Shown here one piece after another: positions 36,457 through 45,980 of a stretch of 64,000 bases of DNA. The first letter of the stretch is position 1; every line of letters begins with the position of its first letter. The DNA is from Neisseria sp. MVDL19-042950. Lineage in GTDB: Bacteria; Pseudomonadota; Gammaproteobacteria; Burkholderiales; Neisseriaceae. Made by a program: the position numbers and the translations under genes. The DNA lies in contig NZ_JAUKWH010000010.1 of assembly GCF_030504625.1 (NCBI RefSeq), positions 1 through 64,000 of the forward strand. The letters run 5' to 3'. The notes under the pieces were generated by a model. The model searched no databases. It saw only the letters and a list, made by a program, of their open reading frames with translations, and was not told the DNA's origin.

Positions 36457-38351
36457 TTATATGCACATAAACACAATATCGGCTTCCTGCATCTGCAATA
36501 CGGTATTGGTTTTCAGCGCATCGTTGCCGTCAAACAAACGGTCGAGTGCAACAGCTTTGGCGGGTTGTTTGGCAATCACTGCATCTATCAAATGCTCGTC
36601 GGCACGGGTAAGCAGCAGGGCAATGCGTTTGCCTGTGTCTTGATCGTCCACCCAAAACACATCATCTTCATGCGTAACGGAACAGGTGGGTTTCAAGCCC
36701 AAACGCAGCATCAGTTCGTAAGCCATATTCAGCGGTTCGGCATGTTCGGCAACGGGGTCGATAAACATGGCCAGTTGCGCCTCGAGGCCGTCTGAACCGT
36801 TTTCAGACGGCCTCCACTGTTTGAAATGGCTTTCGGCCAGCTTGAATACTTTAAAACCGGTATCAACGGTTTTTTCGGGGTGTTGTTCGCGGATTTGTTT
36901 ACCTGCGCGGCGGATACGTTCTTTGGCGATTTCGGCGATGGTGTCGAAACCGGCTTTGCGTGCTTCGGATTTTTCGTCGGTTTCTTCGGGAAGTTGCACG
37001 CAGATATAGCGGCGGTTGCCTCCGTCTTCGGCGTTAAGCTGCATTACGGCGTGGGCGGTGGTACCGGAGCCGGAGAAGAAGTCGAGGATTAGGTCGTTCG
37101 GGGTTGTTGTAAGCTTTGTCATTTTTGTCAAATATGGAATTGGCTTTGGGGTATCAAAGTAAGTTTTTTTATCAAAAAGAAGTTTAAGTTCATCTGCAGC
37201 ATTTGCTGTATTACTTGTATCAAGCCAAATTGTTTCGGGTACAGAGCCTGCAACTTCCGAAAGAAATAATTTTCTATAAAGCTTATCTCCATTTTCAATT
37301 AAGCGTTTTTCATCATCTAGTTTTTTCATAGTATCTAAACCGACCAACCACTCTCGTTCCGGATAATAAGTGCCGTTATTTGTTGTATATTCATATCTAC
37401 TGCCACCTTGATTTCCTCTAGCCCACAGTCCGAGTATGCGGTAACTCCCTCTGCTATCATTGTCTGGATTTTTATATGCTTTTAATGTTTCAGCTTCTAT
37501 TTCTAATTTATTAAATTGAACCAATTGGATATTTTTTGAATATGCAATTAGATATTCATGAACTCTGCTCAAATTCGGTGCACTATTATCTTTGCCACGT
37601 TTTCTGTGCCAAGTGATTTGACTAACAAAATTCTCCGCCCCAAACACCTCATCGCACAACAGTTTCAATTGAGCCTGTTCGTTATCGTCGATTGAGATAA
37701 AAATCACGCCGTCGTCGCGCAGCAGGGTTTTCGCCAGATGCAGGCGCGGCAGCATCATGGAGAGCCAGTTGCTGTGGTAATGGCCGCTTTCTTTGCTGTT
37801 TTTGCGCCATGCGCCTTGGAATACGCCGTCGCGTTTCAGGTAGCCTTCGTCGTCTTTGTCGCCGACGCGGCGGGCGTATTCTTCGCGGGTTTCGCTGAAT
37901 TTGTCGGGATAGATAAAGGAATCGCTGCCGGTGTTGTAGGGCGGGTCGATATAAATCATCTTCACGCTGCCGGCATAGGCTTTTTGCAGGATTTTCAGGG
38001 CTTCGAGGTTTTCGGCTTCGATAAAGAGATTGTTTGTGCCGTCGAAATCCACCGATTCGCCTCGGCAGGGAATCAGGGTATTGGATGTGGGCGTTTGCAG
38101 CGTGCGGTAGGCTTCGCTTTTGCCGGCCCAGTTGAGCTGGTAGCGTTCGTTGTGGTGGGCGAGGTTCTCTTCACCGAAGATGAGCCTGAGTTTTTCCCAG
38201 TCGATTTGGTCTTCGCAAAAGGCTTCGGGGAAGAGGGATTTTAGTTTTAAAATGTTGTTTTCAATGTAATTATGCTGTATAATTTCGGTTCGGTTCGGTT
38301 CGGTTCGGTTCGGTTCGGTTCGGTTCGGTTCGGTTCGGTTCGGTTCGCCAT
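36457..38351 (-). CDS. mod: Type III DNA methyltransferase Mod, phase-variable; out of frame (OFF) as sequenced
   Basis: The Mod subunit methylates adenine and gives Res its DNA specificity. The start is the ATG at 38351 (GAGGA ribosome site), followed after one codon by (ACCGA)12. In the ON frame the tract codes NRTEP repeats. The conserved N-terminal region then runs NWAGKSEAYRTLQTP and NLFIEAENLEALKILQKAY, with the catalytic DPPY motif in MIYIDPPYNTG and the SAM-binding FFSGSGTTAHA. The order DPPY before FxGxG is the beta class. With 12 repeats, the ATG is two bases out of phase with the rest, and translation ends after 34 codons (TAA near 38247). Eleven or fourteen repeats would restore a protein of 629-634 residues. 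The central target-recognition part (about 37100-37650) is AT-rich. No other in-frame ATG start exists upstream. Confidence 0.9.
38285..38347 (-). repeat. Pentanucleotide tract (ACCGA)12 in mod
   Basis: Twelve copies of CGGTT on the plus strand (38286-38345), or ACCGA on the minus strand, plus partial units. The length is not a multiple of three, so each slip by one unit moves the downstream frame. It sits two codons after the mod ATG. Confidence 0.97.
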
Positions 38352-38408
38352 TCTTTTGTCCTCTGTATTTGAAAAATATAATAATAACAGTTTAGCCAAT
38401 GTGTTATC

Positions 38409-38440
38409 AAAGGCCGTCTGAAAGTTTTCAGACGGCCTTT
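38409..38440 (-). terminator. DUS-pair hairpin between the MocR gene and mod
   Basis: AAAGGCCGTCTGAAA and its complement form a 15-bp stem with 2 nt between arms. It lies 24 bp after the stop of the MocR-type gene and 58 bp upstream of the mod ATG. Confidence 0.75.
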
Positions 38441-38463
38441 TACTATTTATTAATAATTATTAA

Positions 38464-39768
38464 TCAGTAAATCGCTTTGCCGTTTACTGCCAGCGTTTCT
38501 GCAATATCGTCGGCCAGTGTTTTGCAGTCTGCTAGGGTTAGGTTGCCGATGGTGATGCGTACGGCGGGTTTTTTGCCGAAGTTGAATGAAGCGCCGCTTT
38601 GTACGGCCCAGCCTTTGGCGGCGAGGAATTGGATGATTTGGGATTCGTTGGGGACGGGCAGCCAGATGTGCTGACCTTCACCTGTGCTGCCGGGAACATA
38701 GATGCCGTGTTGTTTGAGATGGGTAATCAGGCTGTCCCGACGGCTTTGATAGCTTTCGGCGATGTTGGGGAGGCCGTCTGAGTCCAGTTGCTGCCAAAGG
38801 TACAGGGTGATGTGTTGGAGAAGTTTGCTTATCCAGCGCGGGCCGAGTGAGAAACGTTTTTTCATGGCTCGCAGGGTAGGGCCGTTGCTGGCGGCAATGG
38901 CGATGCGGGCATCGGTGCCGAGAAATTTGCTGGTGGAGGTGCTGTAAATCCATTCGTTGGTAAAGCCTTCCATGCCGTGGAAGGGTTTGCGGCTAAGGGC
39001 CGCCCAATGGTCGTCGATAATCAGGAGCGGATTGTGGCGGCTGAGCCATTGTTGCCATTGCTGCCAGCGGTTTTTGCTGTAACAGATACCGGTCGGGCTG
39101 TGGGCGCGGGCGGTCAGGATAACGGCGGAAACGTCATCGGGCGATAGGTCGGAAGGGATGAGGGCTCCTTCTTCGTCCATTTCCGCTGCTACGGCTTCCA
39201 GACGCAGATGCGAGAGCAAGGCGGGCAGAGGCAGCCAACAGGGAGACTCTATCAACACTTTGGCTCCCGGCATGCAGCGTTGAGTGAGGGCGCGCTCGAT
39301 AATTTCGAGGCTGCTGGAAAGCAACATGGTTTCGGTATGTATGCCGGTGTTTCGGTCGAGCCAGTTTTGGATAAACGCCATCAGTTCGGGGCTGTCGCCG
39401 TGGCAGCCTACATCGGTGGAAAGTCGGTAGCTTTCCAGAATATCGGGATTAAGTTCGGGCAGCAGCCGGTGGTCGATGTTGCCGGAAGCCAAGTCGACGA
39501 GATTGGGAGGAACGGCGGTTTCGGTGTGCAGGATTTCGGTTTTGGGCGGGACAAAGCTGCCGCGTCTGCCGTCGGTTTCGATAATGCCGGCATCGCGCAG
39601 TTGTTTGTAGGCGGCGGACACGGTGTTGGCATTAACATGTAAATCTTCGGCCAATGTGCGTACGGTGGGCAAGCGGTAGCCTGCTGGCCAGCTTTCGTTG
39701 CGGATAAGTTGTTCGATGGAGCGGGCGATATTGACAGCGGTATTCCCTTTGGGTTTTAATTCACTCAT
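38464..39768 (-). CDS. MocR/PtsJ-type regulator: GntR helix-turn-helix fused to an aminotransferase-like domain
   Basis: The 434-residue protein has a winged helix (IARSIEQLIRNESWPAGYRLPTVRTLAEDLHVNANTVSAAYKQLRDAGIIETDGRRGSFV, about 13-72) fused to a fold-type I aminotransferase domain. The PLP lysine is in STSTSKFLGTDARIA near residue 276. Such MocR regulators often control vitamin B6 or amino acid genes, but here the target is unknown. I chose ATG 39768 because the longer start at 39825 would put the helix-turn-helix far from the N-terminus. A 12-bp palindrome lies just upstream. It is divergent from ccoG. Confidence 0.9.
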   Translation of the reverse strand: MSELKPKGNTAVNIARSIEQLIRNESWPAGYRLPTVRTLAEDLHVNANTVSAAYKQLRDAGIIETDGRRGSFVPPKTEILHTETAVPPNLVDLASGNIDHRLLPELNPDILESYRLSTDVGCHGDSPELMAFIQNWLDRNTGIHTETMLLSSSLEIIERALTQRCMPGAKVLIESPCWLPLPALLSHLRLEAVAAEMDEEGALIPSDLSPDDVSAVILTARAHSPTGICYSKNRWQQWQQWLSRHNPLLIIDDHWAALSRKPFHGMEGFTNEWIYSTSTSKFLGTDARIAIAASNGPTLRAMKKRFSLGPRWISKLLQHITLYLWQQLDSDGLPNIAESYQSRRDSLITHLKQHGIYVPGSTGEGQHIWLPVPNESQIIQFLAAKGWAVQSGASFNFGKKPAVRITIGNLTLADCKTLADDIAETLAVNGKAIY

Positions 39769-39781
39769 ACAAAGTCCATTT

Positions 39782-39793
39782 TGTATTAATACA
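39782..39793. promoter_or_regulatory. Possible operator: palindrome TGTATTAATACA
   Basis: A perfect 12-bp palindrome lies 14 bp upstream of the MocR-type gene, in the intergenic region it shares with ccoG. GntR-type proteins bind such dyads. Binding by this protein is a guess. Confidence 0.35.
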
Positions 39794-39923
39794 TAAACTT
39801 TAAATAGGTTTTGCATATTTGGCAAGTGCTTTCAGACGGTTTGCTAAGGTTTATCAGGCCGTCTGAAAGTTTTATAATGCTCGGATAAAAAAAGCTTGTG
39901 AATAAATATTAAGGAACACCGTC

Positions 39924-41363
39924 ATGTCAACTGAATCACGGGAACAACAGTCTAATCCGCCGAAAGAGCAGGTCATCCATCTTTATCAAGGCAGCAAGCG
40001 TATTCATCCGAAGTTGGCAAAAGGGCGTTTTGCCAACTTGCGTGTATTGGCGATTTTTGCGACGCAATTTGTGTTTTATGTGCTGCCGTGGTTTAACTGG
40101 TCGGGGCGGCAGGCGGTTTTGTTTGATATTCCCGAGCGGCATTTTTATATTTTCGGTTTGTCGTTGGGAACGGGGGATTTGATTTATCTGGCCGGCTTGC
40201 TGATGATTTCGGCATTCGGCCTGTTTTGGTGGACGACCATCGCGGGCCGCCTGTGGTGCGGTTATGCCTGCCCGCAAACGATTTACACCGAAATGATGCT
40301 GTGGATTGATCATTTGGTAGAGGGCGACCGCAATAAACGGTTGAAGTTGGAAAAAGAGTCGTGGAATTTCCGCAAAATCCGCATTAAGGCGGTTAAATAC
40401 TTATTGATTTTTGCGGTCAGTGCGTGGACGGGTATTACGTTTGCGGGATGGTTTACGCCGATTCGAGAGTTGGTGCCGAGTATTTTCAACTTTACCGTTG
40501 GCGGCGGTGTGCTGTTCGCGGCGGTGTTTTACGGCTTTATGACTTGGCTGATGGGCCACATGATGCGCGAGCAGGTGTGCAAATACATGTGCCCGTATGC
40601 GCGTTTCCAAAGTGCGATGTTCGATCGTGATACGTTGATTATTTCTTATGATGAAGAGCGCGGCGAACCGCGCGGTGCCCGTAAGAAAAATGTGAGCAGG
40701 GAAGAAAGCCCTCTTGGCGACTGTATCAACTGTACGATGTGTGTGCAGGTGTGTCCGGTGGGTATCGATATCCGCAACGGATTGCAATACGAATGTATCG
40801 GTTGCGCGGCTTGTATTGATGCCTGCGATGAAATCATGGATAAGATGAATTACCCGCGCGGTTTGATCCGTTACACCACCGAGGCCGCGTTGGAGCATCA
40901 ATACCCTGAAAACGCCATTAAAAAACGCCTGCTCCGCCCGCGTGTGCTGGGTTACGGCATTGTGTTGCTGTTGGTGGTTGCGGCATGGATTACCGGCATC
41001 GCAACACGCGAAACGCTGGAAGTGGATATTATTAAAGACCGCGGTGTGATGGTGCGCGAAAATTCTAAGGGCTGGTTGGAAAATGCCTATAATCTGCGCG
41101 TGATTAATGCCAGCGAGCAGGAGCAGATTCTCACGGCCAAGGTAAGCGGTTTTGAAGAAATCGCACTTACCGGTCTGCCTGCCGAGGGCTTGAAAGTGCC
41201 GGGTGGCGAAACCATTACCATTCCGGTACAGGTTTCGACGATTCCCGAATACGCCGGTAAAGGCAGCCATCCGATTGAGTTTGAATTCAACTATCGCGAA
41301 GTGGACGATCCTGCCGCCGAAACACGTACCATCAGCAGTAAAGCATCATTTATTGGAGAGTAA
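39924..41363 (+). CDS. ccoG: Cytochrome c oxidase accessory protein CcoG (FixG/RdxA family)
   Basis: The 479-residue membrane iron-sulfur protein helps assemble cbb3-type oxidase, probably in copper handling. It has four spans before a ferredoxin-type domain. The first span is FANLRVLAIFATQFVFYVLPWF near residue 36. The sequence has the conserved WCGYACPQTIYTEM near 110 and CKYMCPYARFQSAMFD near 217, and two 4Fe-4S motifs, CINCTMCVQVCPVGIDIR near 268 and CIGCAACIDACDEIMDK near 290. The C-terminal FixG-like Ig domain begins near 375. The gene is followed 2 bp later by the FixH-like gene. Confidence 0.95.
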   Translation: MSTESREQQSNPPKEQVIHLYQGSKRIHPKLAKGRFANLRVLAIFATQFVFYVLPWFNWSGRQAVLFDIPERHFYIFGLSLGTGDLIYLAGLLMISAFGLFWWTTIAGRLWCGYACPQTIYTEMMLWIDHLVEGDRNKRLKLEKESWNFRKIRIKAVKYLLIFAVSAWTGITFAGWFTPIRELVPSIFNFTVGGGVLFAAVFYGFMTWLMGHMMREQVCKYMCPYARFQSAMFDRDTLIISYDEERGEPRGARKKNVSREESPLGDCINCTMCVQVCPVGIDIRNGLQYECIGCAACIDACDEIMDKMNYPRGLIRYTTEAALEHQYPENAIKKRLLRPRVLGYGIVLLLVVAAWITGIATRETLEVDIIKDRGVMVRENSKGWLENAYNLRVINASEQEQILTAKVSGFEEIALTGLPAEGLKVPGGETITIPVQVSTIPEYAGKGSHPIEFEFNYREVDDPAAETRTISSKASFIGE

Positions 41364-41365
41364 TA

Positions 41366-41923
41366 TTGGCAAATCCGCAAAAGTCTAAAGTTTGGTACAA
41401 AGAGCCGTGGCCGTGGATTCTGATGGCCGGCCCTGCCATTGTGGTTGTGGCGGCATTCGTTACGTTCTATCTGGCGCAGAAAAACGCAGCCGATTTGGTG
41501 TCGGATGATTACTATAAAGACGGTAAACATATCGACATCCAATTGCACCGAGATGAAGAGGCTTTAAAGCGTAACATCCATGCGCAAGTGTTGATCAGCC
41601 CCGACCATAATGCGGCCAAAGTGTTCGTAAGCGGAGATTTTGATCCGAAAGAAGCGGTTAATCTGGTGTTGCTGCATCCGGCTAAAAAAGCCGGCGATCA
41701 AACGGTGAAATTGCAGGCGGCTCAGGGTGGGGTTACGTCGGGCGGTAAATCGGAATACAACGCCGTATTCAAACCGCTGCCCGATACAAACCACTGGTAT
41801 ATTCGTGTGGAAGATGCGGCCGGCAAGTGGCGTGTGGAAGATAGATGGATCGTGAGTCAGGGTAATGCGGTTGACCTGAAGCCGATGGAAAAATTGCTTG
41901 CTCCGGCAAGTGCGGCACAATAA
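41366..41923 (+). CDS. fixH: FixH-family membrane protein
   Basis: The 185-residue protein has one membrane span near residue 17-40 (WPWILMAGPAIVVVAAFVTFYLAQKN) followed by LVSDDYYKDGKHIDIQL, the FixH hallmark. The remaining periplasmic domain has KWRVEDRWIVSQGNAVDL. It starts with TTG (41366) preceded by GGAGAG at a good distance. No ATG gives a complete protein. FixH is needed for cbb3 oxidase or for nitrogen-fixation ATPases. With ccoG beside it, a cbb3 role is likely. The cbb3 structural genes are not in this window. Confidence 0.88.
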   Translation: MANPQKSKVWYKEPWPWILMAGPAIVVVAAFVTFYLAQKNAADLVSDDYYKDGKHIDIQLHRDEEALKRNIHAQVLISPDHNAAKVFVSGDFDPKEAVNLVLLHPAKKAGDQTVKLQAAQGGVTSGGKSEYNAVFKPLPDTNHWYIRVEDAAGKWRVEDRWIVSQGNAVDLKPMEKLLAPASAAQ

Positions 41924-41937
41924 TAAGGGTTTCGGTT

Positions 41938-41973
41938 AAAGAGGCCGTCTGAAAAGTTTCAGACGGCCTCTTT
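41938..41973. terminator. Bidirectional DUS-pair terminator
   Basis: A 17-bp inverted repeat with TTTTTT after it separates fixH (+) from smc (-). Confidence 0.85.
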
Positions 41974-42006
41974 TTTCTTGTCTTTAAGAAAGGTTGGGAG
42001 AAGGGC

Positions 42007-45000
42007 TTAAGCCGGTTCCGCCATGCTCAAAGCCTGCTGGATATCCACCGCCACAATCCGCGATACGCCTTTTTCCTGCATGGTTACGCCGATAAGCTGT
42101 TCGGCCATTTCCATGGTGAGGCGGTTGTGCGAGATGTAGAGAAACTGGGTTTGTGCCGACATTTCTTTCACCAGATTACAGAAGCGGCCGGTGTTGGCAT
42201 CGTCGAGCGGGGCGTCCACTTCATCGAGCAGGCAGAAGGGGGCGGGGTTGAGGCTGAACAGGGCAAACACCAAGCTCATGGCGGTGAGGGCTTTTTCGCC
42301 GCCGCTCAAGAGGTGGATGGTGCTGTTTTTCTTGCCGGGCGGACGGGCCATAATGGATACGCCCGAAGTGAGCAGGTCGTCGCCGATCATGTGTAATTTG
42401 GCTTCGCCGCCGCCGAATAGGGTGGGGAAGAAGGTTTGTACTTTCTCGTTAACGGCATCGAAGGTTTCTTTAAACCGCGATTTGGTTTTGTTGTCGATTT
42501 GTTCGATGGCTTCTTCGAGCAGGTTGATGGCGGCCTGCACGTCTTCGCTTTGGCCGCGGTAGTAGCCGTCGCGTTCGCGGGCTTCTTCCAACTCTTGCAG
42601 GGCGGCGAGGTTGACGGCGCCGAGGGCTTCGATTTGTTGGGCGAGGCTGCCGATGTCGCTGTTGAGATTTTTTAAGCTGCCGGACTCAGCAGCCAGCGAT
42701 TCGAGTGCGTCGAAATCGGCTTGGCGTTCGGCAAGGTTTTGGTGGAAGCGTTTGGCGTTCAGCAGGGCTTCTTGTTGTTGCAGCAAAGCGGTTTGGGTGG
42801 CGGCCTGTAATTGCGGCAGTTTGGCCGACAGGGTTTGTTGGCGGGCGTATTGTTCGCGGCCTTTTTCTTGGGTAGAGGCGAGTTGCTCCTGCATGGCGGC
42901 GTATTGCTCGTCGAGGTTTTGTACGGATTCGGTCAGTTCGCTGAGTTTGGCTTGTTGCTCGTCGTTTTGGGTTTCGGTTTCATAGGCAAGGGCCAATTCG
43001 GATTGGCGTTCCTGCCAGTCGAAAGTTTGCTGCTCAAGTTGGATCAATTGTTGCTGGAAGTGCTGTTTTTGCTGTTGCAGTTTGTGCACGGCCACTTCTG
43101 CCAAACCGTATTGGCGGTTGGCTTCGAGAAGGGCGAGTTGGGCTTGTTTCAGACGGCCTTGTTGCTCTTGACGGCTGCCGCCGGTGTTTTGTTGTTGGTG
43201 TTCGAGTTCGGCTGCTGCTTCGGTAAGTGTGGCGATATCGTCTTCGAGGCCGTCTGAAGTTTGTTCGAGAATGATTTGTTCTTCTTCGAGTTGTGCCAGT
43301 TCGCGTTCGATATGCTCGCGGCGGATTTGGCCCTGATTGGTGCGGGCGAGCAGTTCGGCGGCGCGGTTTTGTGCCGACTGGTATTGTTGGCTGTGCTGCT
43401 TTTGCTGCTGATGCAGGTTTTTGTAGTGCTGTTCGGCGGCATTTAAAGCGGTTTGGGTTTGGGCGGATTGTTGTTCCGCTGCGGCCAGTTTAGGCGTGAG
43501 TTGTTCCAGTTCGGCGGTTAATTCGTCCAAACGGGCTTTGCGCGCCATGAGGTTTTCTTGTGCGGCTTGGGCGTACAGCACCACGCTGATGCGGTCGACT
43601 TGATGGCCTTCGGGGGTCAGCCAGATTTGGTTATTTTGCAAGTCGGCTTGGTGCCGGATGGCGTAATCCAAATCGGGCGCGCATAAAACGCCGTCCAGCC
43701 AATGGTGTAAGGCCGTCTGAAAAGGAGCTTTGGCTTGAATTTGATTCAGCAGCGCCTGAGCGGGCAGGGTTTTCTTGAGGCCGCCTGAAAGATTGTCGGC
43801 CAACCAAGCGGCGCTGCCTTCGGGCAGGGGCGAGGGCGGTTGGAAGGCGGCGGGTACGGCGCGGGCGTGCAAACGTGTGGCTAGAACCACGCTTAAGGCG
43901 TGTTGCCAATCAGCGGGCGCGGTGATGTGTTGCCAAAGCTGAGGCGCGTCCGCCGCCGCGGTTTGTTGCCAGAAATCGGTTTGGGCGGCCTCGTCTTGGG
44001 CGAGCAGATGGGCAAGCGCCTGCTGTTGTGCTTGCAGGGTAATGTGTTGCTGTTTCAGGCTTTGCTGGTGTTGTGAGGCCGTCTGAAATTGTTCGCGCAG
44101 GCTGTTGAGCTGCTCTTCGGCTGCGAGTATCTGTTCTTCGTAATGTTCTTGTTGGCTTTGCAGCAAGGCGGCCTGTTCTTGCGCGGCGGCGGTTTCGCTG
44201 TCATCGGGCAGGTTGAGTGCTTGGCTTTCCTGTTTCAGACGGCCTCTGCGTGCTTCGTGCTGTTGCAGGGTTTGTTGCGAATGGGCGAGTTGCTGCTGTT
44301 TCAAGGCCAGCTCGCGTTTGATGCGGTTGTGTTCGTCTTGCTGGTTTTGGTAGGCGGTGTTCAGCACGGACTGTGCTTCTTCGAGTTCGGGCAGGCGTTC
44401 TTCGTATTCGGCAACCTGCATGGCCAGTTCGGCCAATTCAACCTGCTTTTCTTCTATGTGAATGTCTGCTTCTTCCAGTTGCTCTTTGATTTGCCGCTGC
44501 TCTTGGTGGATGCGCGAAAGCTGCACCTGCGCGGCGGCTTTGTCGCGCTCGATGCGTTGGTGCAGGGTTTGCTGATGGCGGATTTGTTCTTCCAAGCGGG
44601 CAATCTGTTCTCGCAATACGCCGCGTTGATTGCTGATGTCGTGCACGCTTTGCTGCTGCGCTTGCTCGGTGGCTTGCAGGGCGTGGATTTCTTCGGTTAG
44701 GGCTTGAACTTGGGCGGCGGTTTCGTCTTGCTGCTGCTGGAATGTTTGGTGTTGCGCAGTGGCTTTGTCGGCGGTGGCCAGCGATTGCTGCCATTGCACA
44801 TAGTCGAGCAAGTCTTGCTGTTGCGAAAGCTGGCGGGTAAGCGTTTGATAGCGTTCGGCAGTTTCGGCCTGCTTTTCAAGTTTTTCTACTTGGCGGGCGA
44901 GTTCGCTTTGTAAGTCAGACAGCCGTTGCAGATGCTCGCGGGTGTCTTTCAGACGGCCTTCCGTTTCTTTGCGGCGTTCTTTGTATTTGGATACGCCCGC

Positions 45001-45501
45001 CGCTTCTTCTATATATGCCCGCAATTCTTCCGGCCGCGCTTCGATGATGCGCGAAATCATGCCTTGTTCAATCACGGCATAACCGCGCGCGCCTACGCCG
45101 GTGCCGAGAAAGAGATCGGTGATGTCGCGGCGGCGTACCACTTGGTTGTTAATAAAGTAAGTGGATTCACCCTGCCGCGTAAGCTGTCGCTTGATGCTTA
45201 CCTCGGCATATTGCCCCCATGCGCCCTGCAAGCTGTGATCACTGTTGTCGAAAACCAATTCCACCGAAGCGCGCGGAGCGGGGCGGCGTGTGGCGGCACC
45301 GTTGAAAATCACGTCCTGCATGCTCTCGCCGCGCAGTTGTTTGGCCGATGCTTCCCCCAATACCCAACGAACGGCATCAATCACGTTTGATTTTCCGCAG
45401 CCGTTCGGCCCGATAACGGCAACGAGCTGTCCGGGTACATGAATGGTGGTGGGGTCGGTAAACGATTTGAAGCCGGCAAGTTTGATATGGGTGAGGCGCA
45501 T
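42007..45501 (-). CDS. smc: Chromosome segregation protein SMC
   Basis: The 1164-residue ATPase of condensin has Walker A GPNGCGKSNVIDAVRWVLGE near residue 32, a first coiled coil about 170-500, and a hinge domain near 520-650 (poorly conserved here). The second coiled coil lies about 665-990, and the C-terminal signature LSGGEKALTAMSLVFALF is near 1070 with Walker B FCLLDEVDAPLDDAN just after. The coiled coil is exceptionally Gln- and Ala-rich. A DUS-encoded segment TSDGLEDD occurs near 748. No ribosome site is obvious before the ATG. Confidence 0.96.
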   Translation of the reverse strand: MRLTHIKLAGFKSFTDPTTIHVPGQLVAVIGPNGCGKSNVIDAVRWVLGEASAKQLRGESMQDVIFNGAATRRPAPRASVELVFDNSDHSLQGAWGQYAEVSIKRQLTRQGESTYFINNQVVRRRDITDLFLGTGVGARGYAVIEQGMISRIIEARPEELRAYIEEAAGVSKYKERRKETEGRLKDTREHLQRLSDLQSELARQVEKLEKQAETAERYQTLTRQLSQQQDLLDYVQWQQSLATADKATAQHQTFQQQQDETAAQVQALTEEIHALQATEQAQQQSVHDISNQRGVLREQIARLEEQIRHQQTLHQRIERDKAAAQVQLSRIHQEQRQIKEQLEEADIHIEEKQVELAELAMQVAEYEERLPELEEAQSVLNTAYQNQQDEHNRIKRELALKQQQLAHSQQTLQQHEARRGRLKQESQALNLPDDSETAAAQEQAALLQSQQEHYEEQILAAEEQLNSLREQFQTASQHQQSLKQQHITLQAQQQALAHLLAQDEAAQTDFWQQTAAADAPQLWQHITAPADWQHALSVVLATRLHARAVPAAFQPPSPLPEGSAAWLADNLSGGLKKTLPAQALLNQIQAKAPFQTALHHWLDGVLCAPDLDYAIRHQADLQNNQIWLTPEGHQVDRISVVLYAQAAQENLMARKARLDELTAELEQLTPKLAAAEQQSAQTQTALNAAEQHYKNLHQQQKQHSQQYQSAQNRAAELLARTNQGQIRREHIERELAQLEEEQIILEQTSDGLEDDIATLTEAAAELEHQQQNTGGSRQEQQGRLKQAQLALLEANRQYGLAEVAVHKLQQQKQHFQQQLIQLEQQTFDWQERQSELALAYETETQNDEQQAKLSELTESVQNLDEQYAAMQEQLASTQEKGREQYARQQTLSAKLPQLQAATQTALLQQQEALLNAKRFHQNLAERQADFDALESLAAESGSLKNLNSDIGSLAQQIEALGAVNLAALQELEEARERDGYYRGQSEDVQAAINLLEEAIEQIDNKTKSRFKETFDAVNEKVQTFFPTLFGGGEAKLHMIGDDLLTSGVSIMARPPGKKNSTIHLLSGGEKALTAMSLVFALFSLNPAPFCLLDEVDAPLDDANTGRFCNLVKEMSAQTQFLYISHNRLTMEMAEQLIGVTMQEKGVSRIVAVDIQQALSMAEPA

Positions 45502-45980
45502 AAGAAAAGTGAAGAAAGTAAAAATAAAACATTCTAGCTTAAATCAAGTAAGAGTGCCGTATTGCTTCGGAAAACCAAGCAAATGAAGAAAATAAGTGAA
45601 GTGAATATTGTTTGTTGTAAAAATGATAATGGGAAATAATTTAGGTATTTCGATATTATTTCAGTAACATAATCGTTTTTAAAATACTGTTTATTTACAA
45701 TTGTATAGTAATTTTATTGTAAAAAGAGATTAATCCAAAGATAATTGTGAAAAATTGTAAAAAATGTACCTGTCATCTTTAAAAAATACCGTTGGTATTG
45801 CCATGCGAAAGGCATTTGTAGATGCGTTTATCATTTAAATATCTTTATGTATTAAGCAATCAGAAGAATCGGCGTTGCCGGAAGAACAGCATATCAAATC
45901 AATATATTCAATCTTTAAAACAGGCCGTTCCGGATTGGTTTTCAAAGCGAGCGGCATTATTAAATCAGGAGCTATAAATC
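45502..45980. other. AT-rich intergenic region
   Basis: About 480 bp between smc and the OmpA-type lipoprotein gene have no ORF. It is one of the few long stretches without an intact DUS, and is strongly AT-rich. A promoter for the downstream genes is expected here. I could not pick one with confidence. Confidence 0.5.

Noticed and set aside
36457-38052. Start of mod at GTG 38052
   Set aside because: The conserved Mod N-terminus continues upstream in the same frame to the repeat tract, and no ribosome site lies before GTG. The true start is the ATG at 38351 through the phase-variable tract.
38281-38350. A CRISPR-like or satellite repeat
   Set aside because: The tract is a pure pentanucleotide run with no spacers; it is a phase-variation tract in mod.
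40401-41270. Long open frame on the minus strand opposite ccoG (289 codons)
   Set aside because: It is a shadow of ccoG; the sequence is His/Arg-rich with no domain and no ribosome site.
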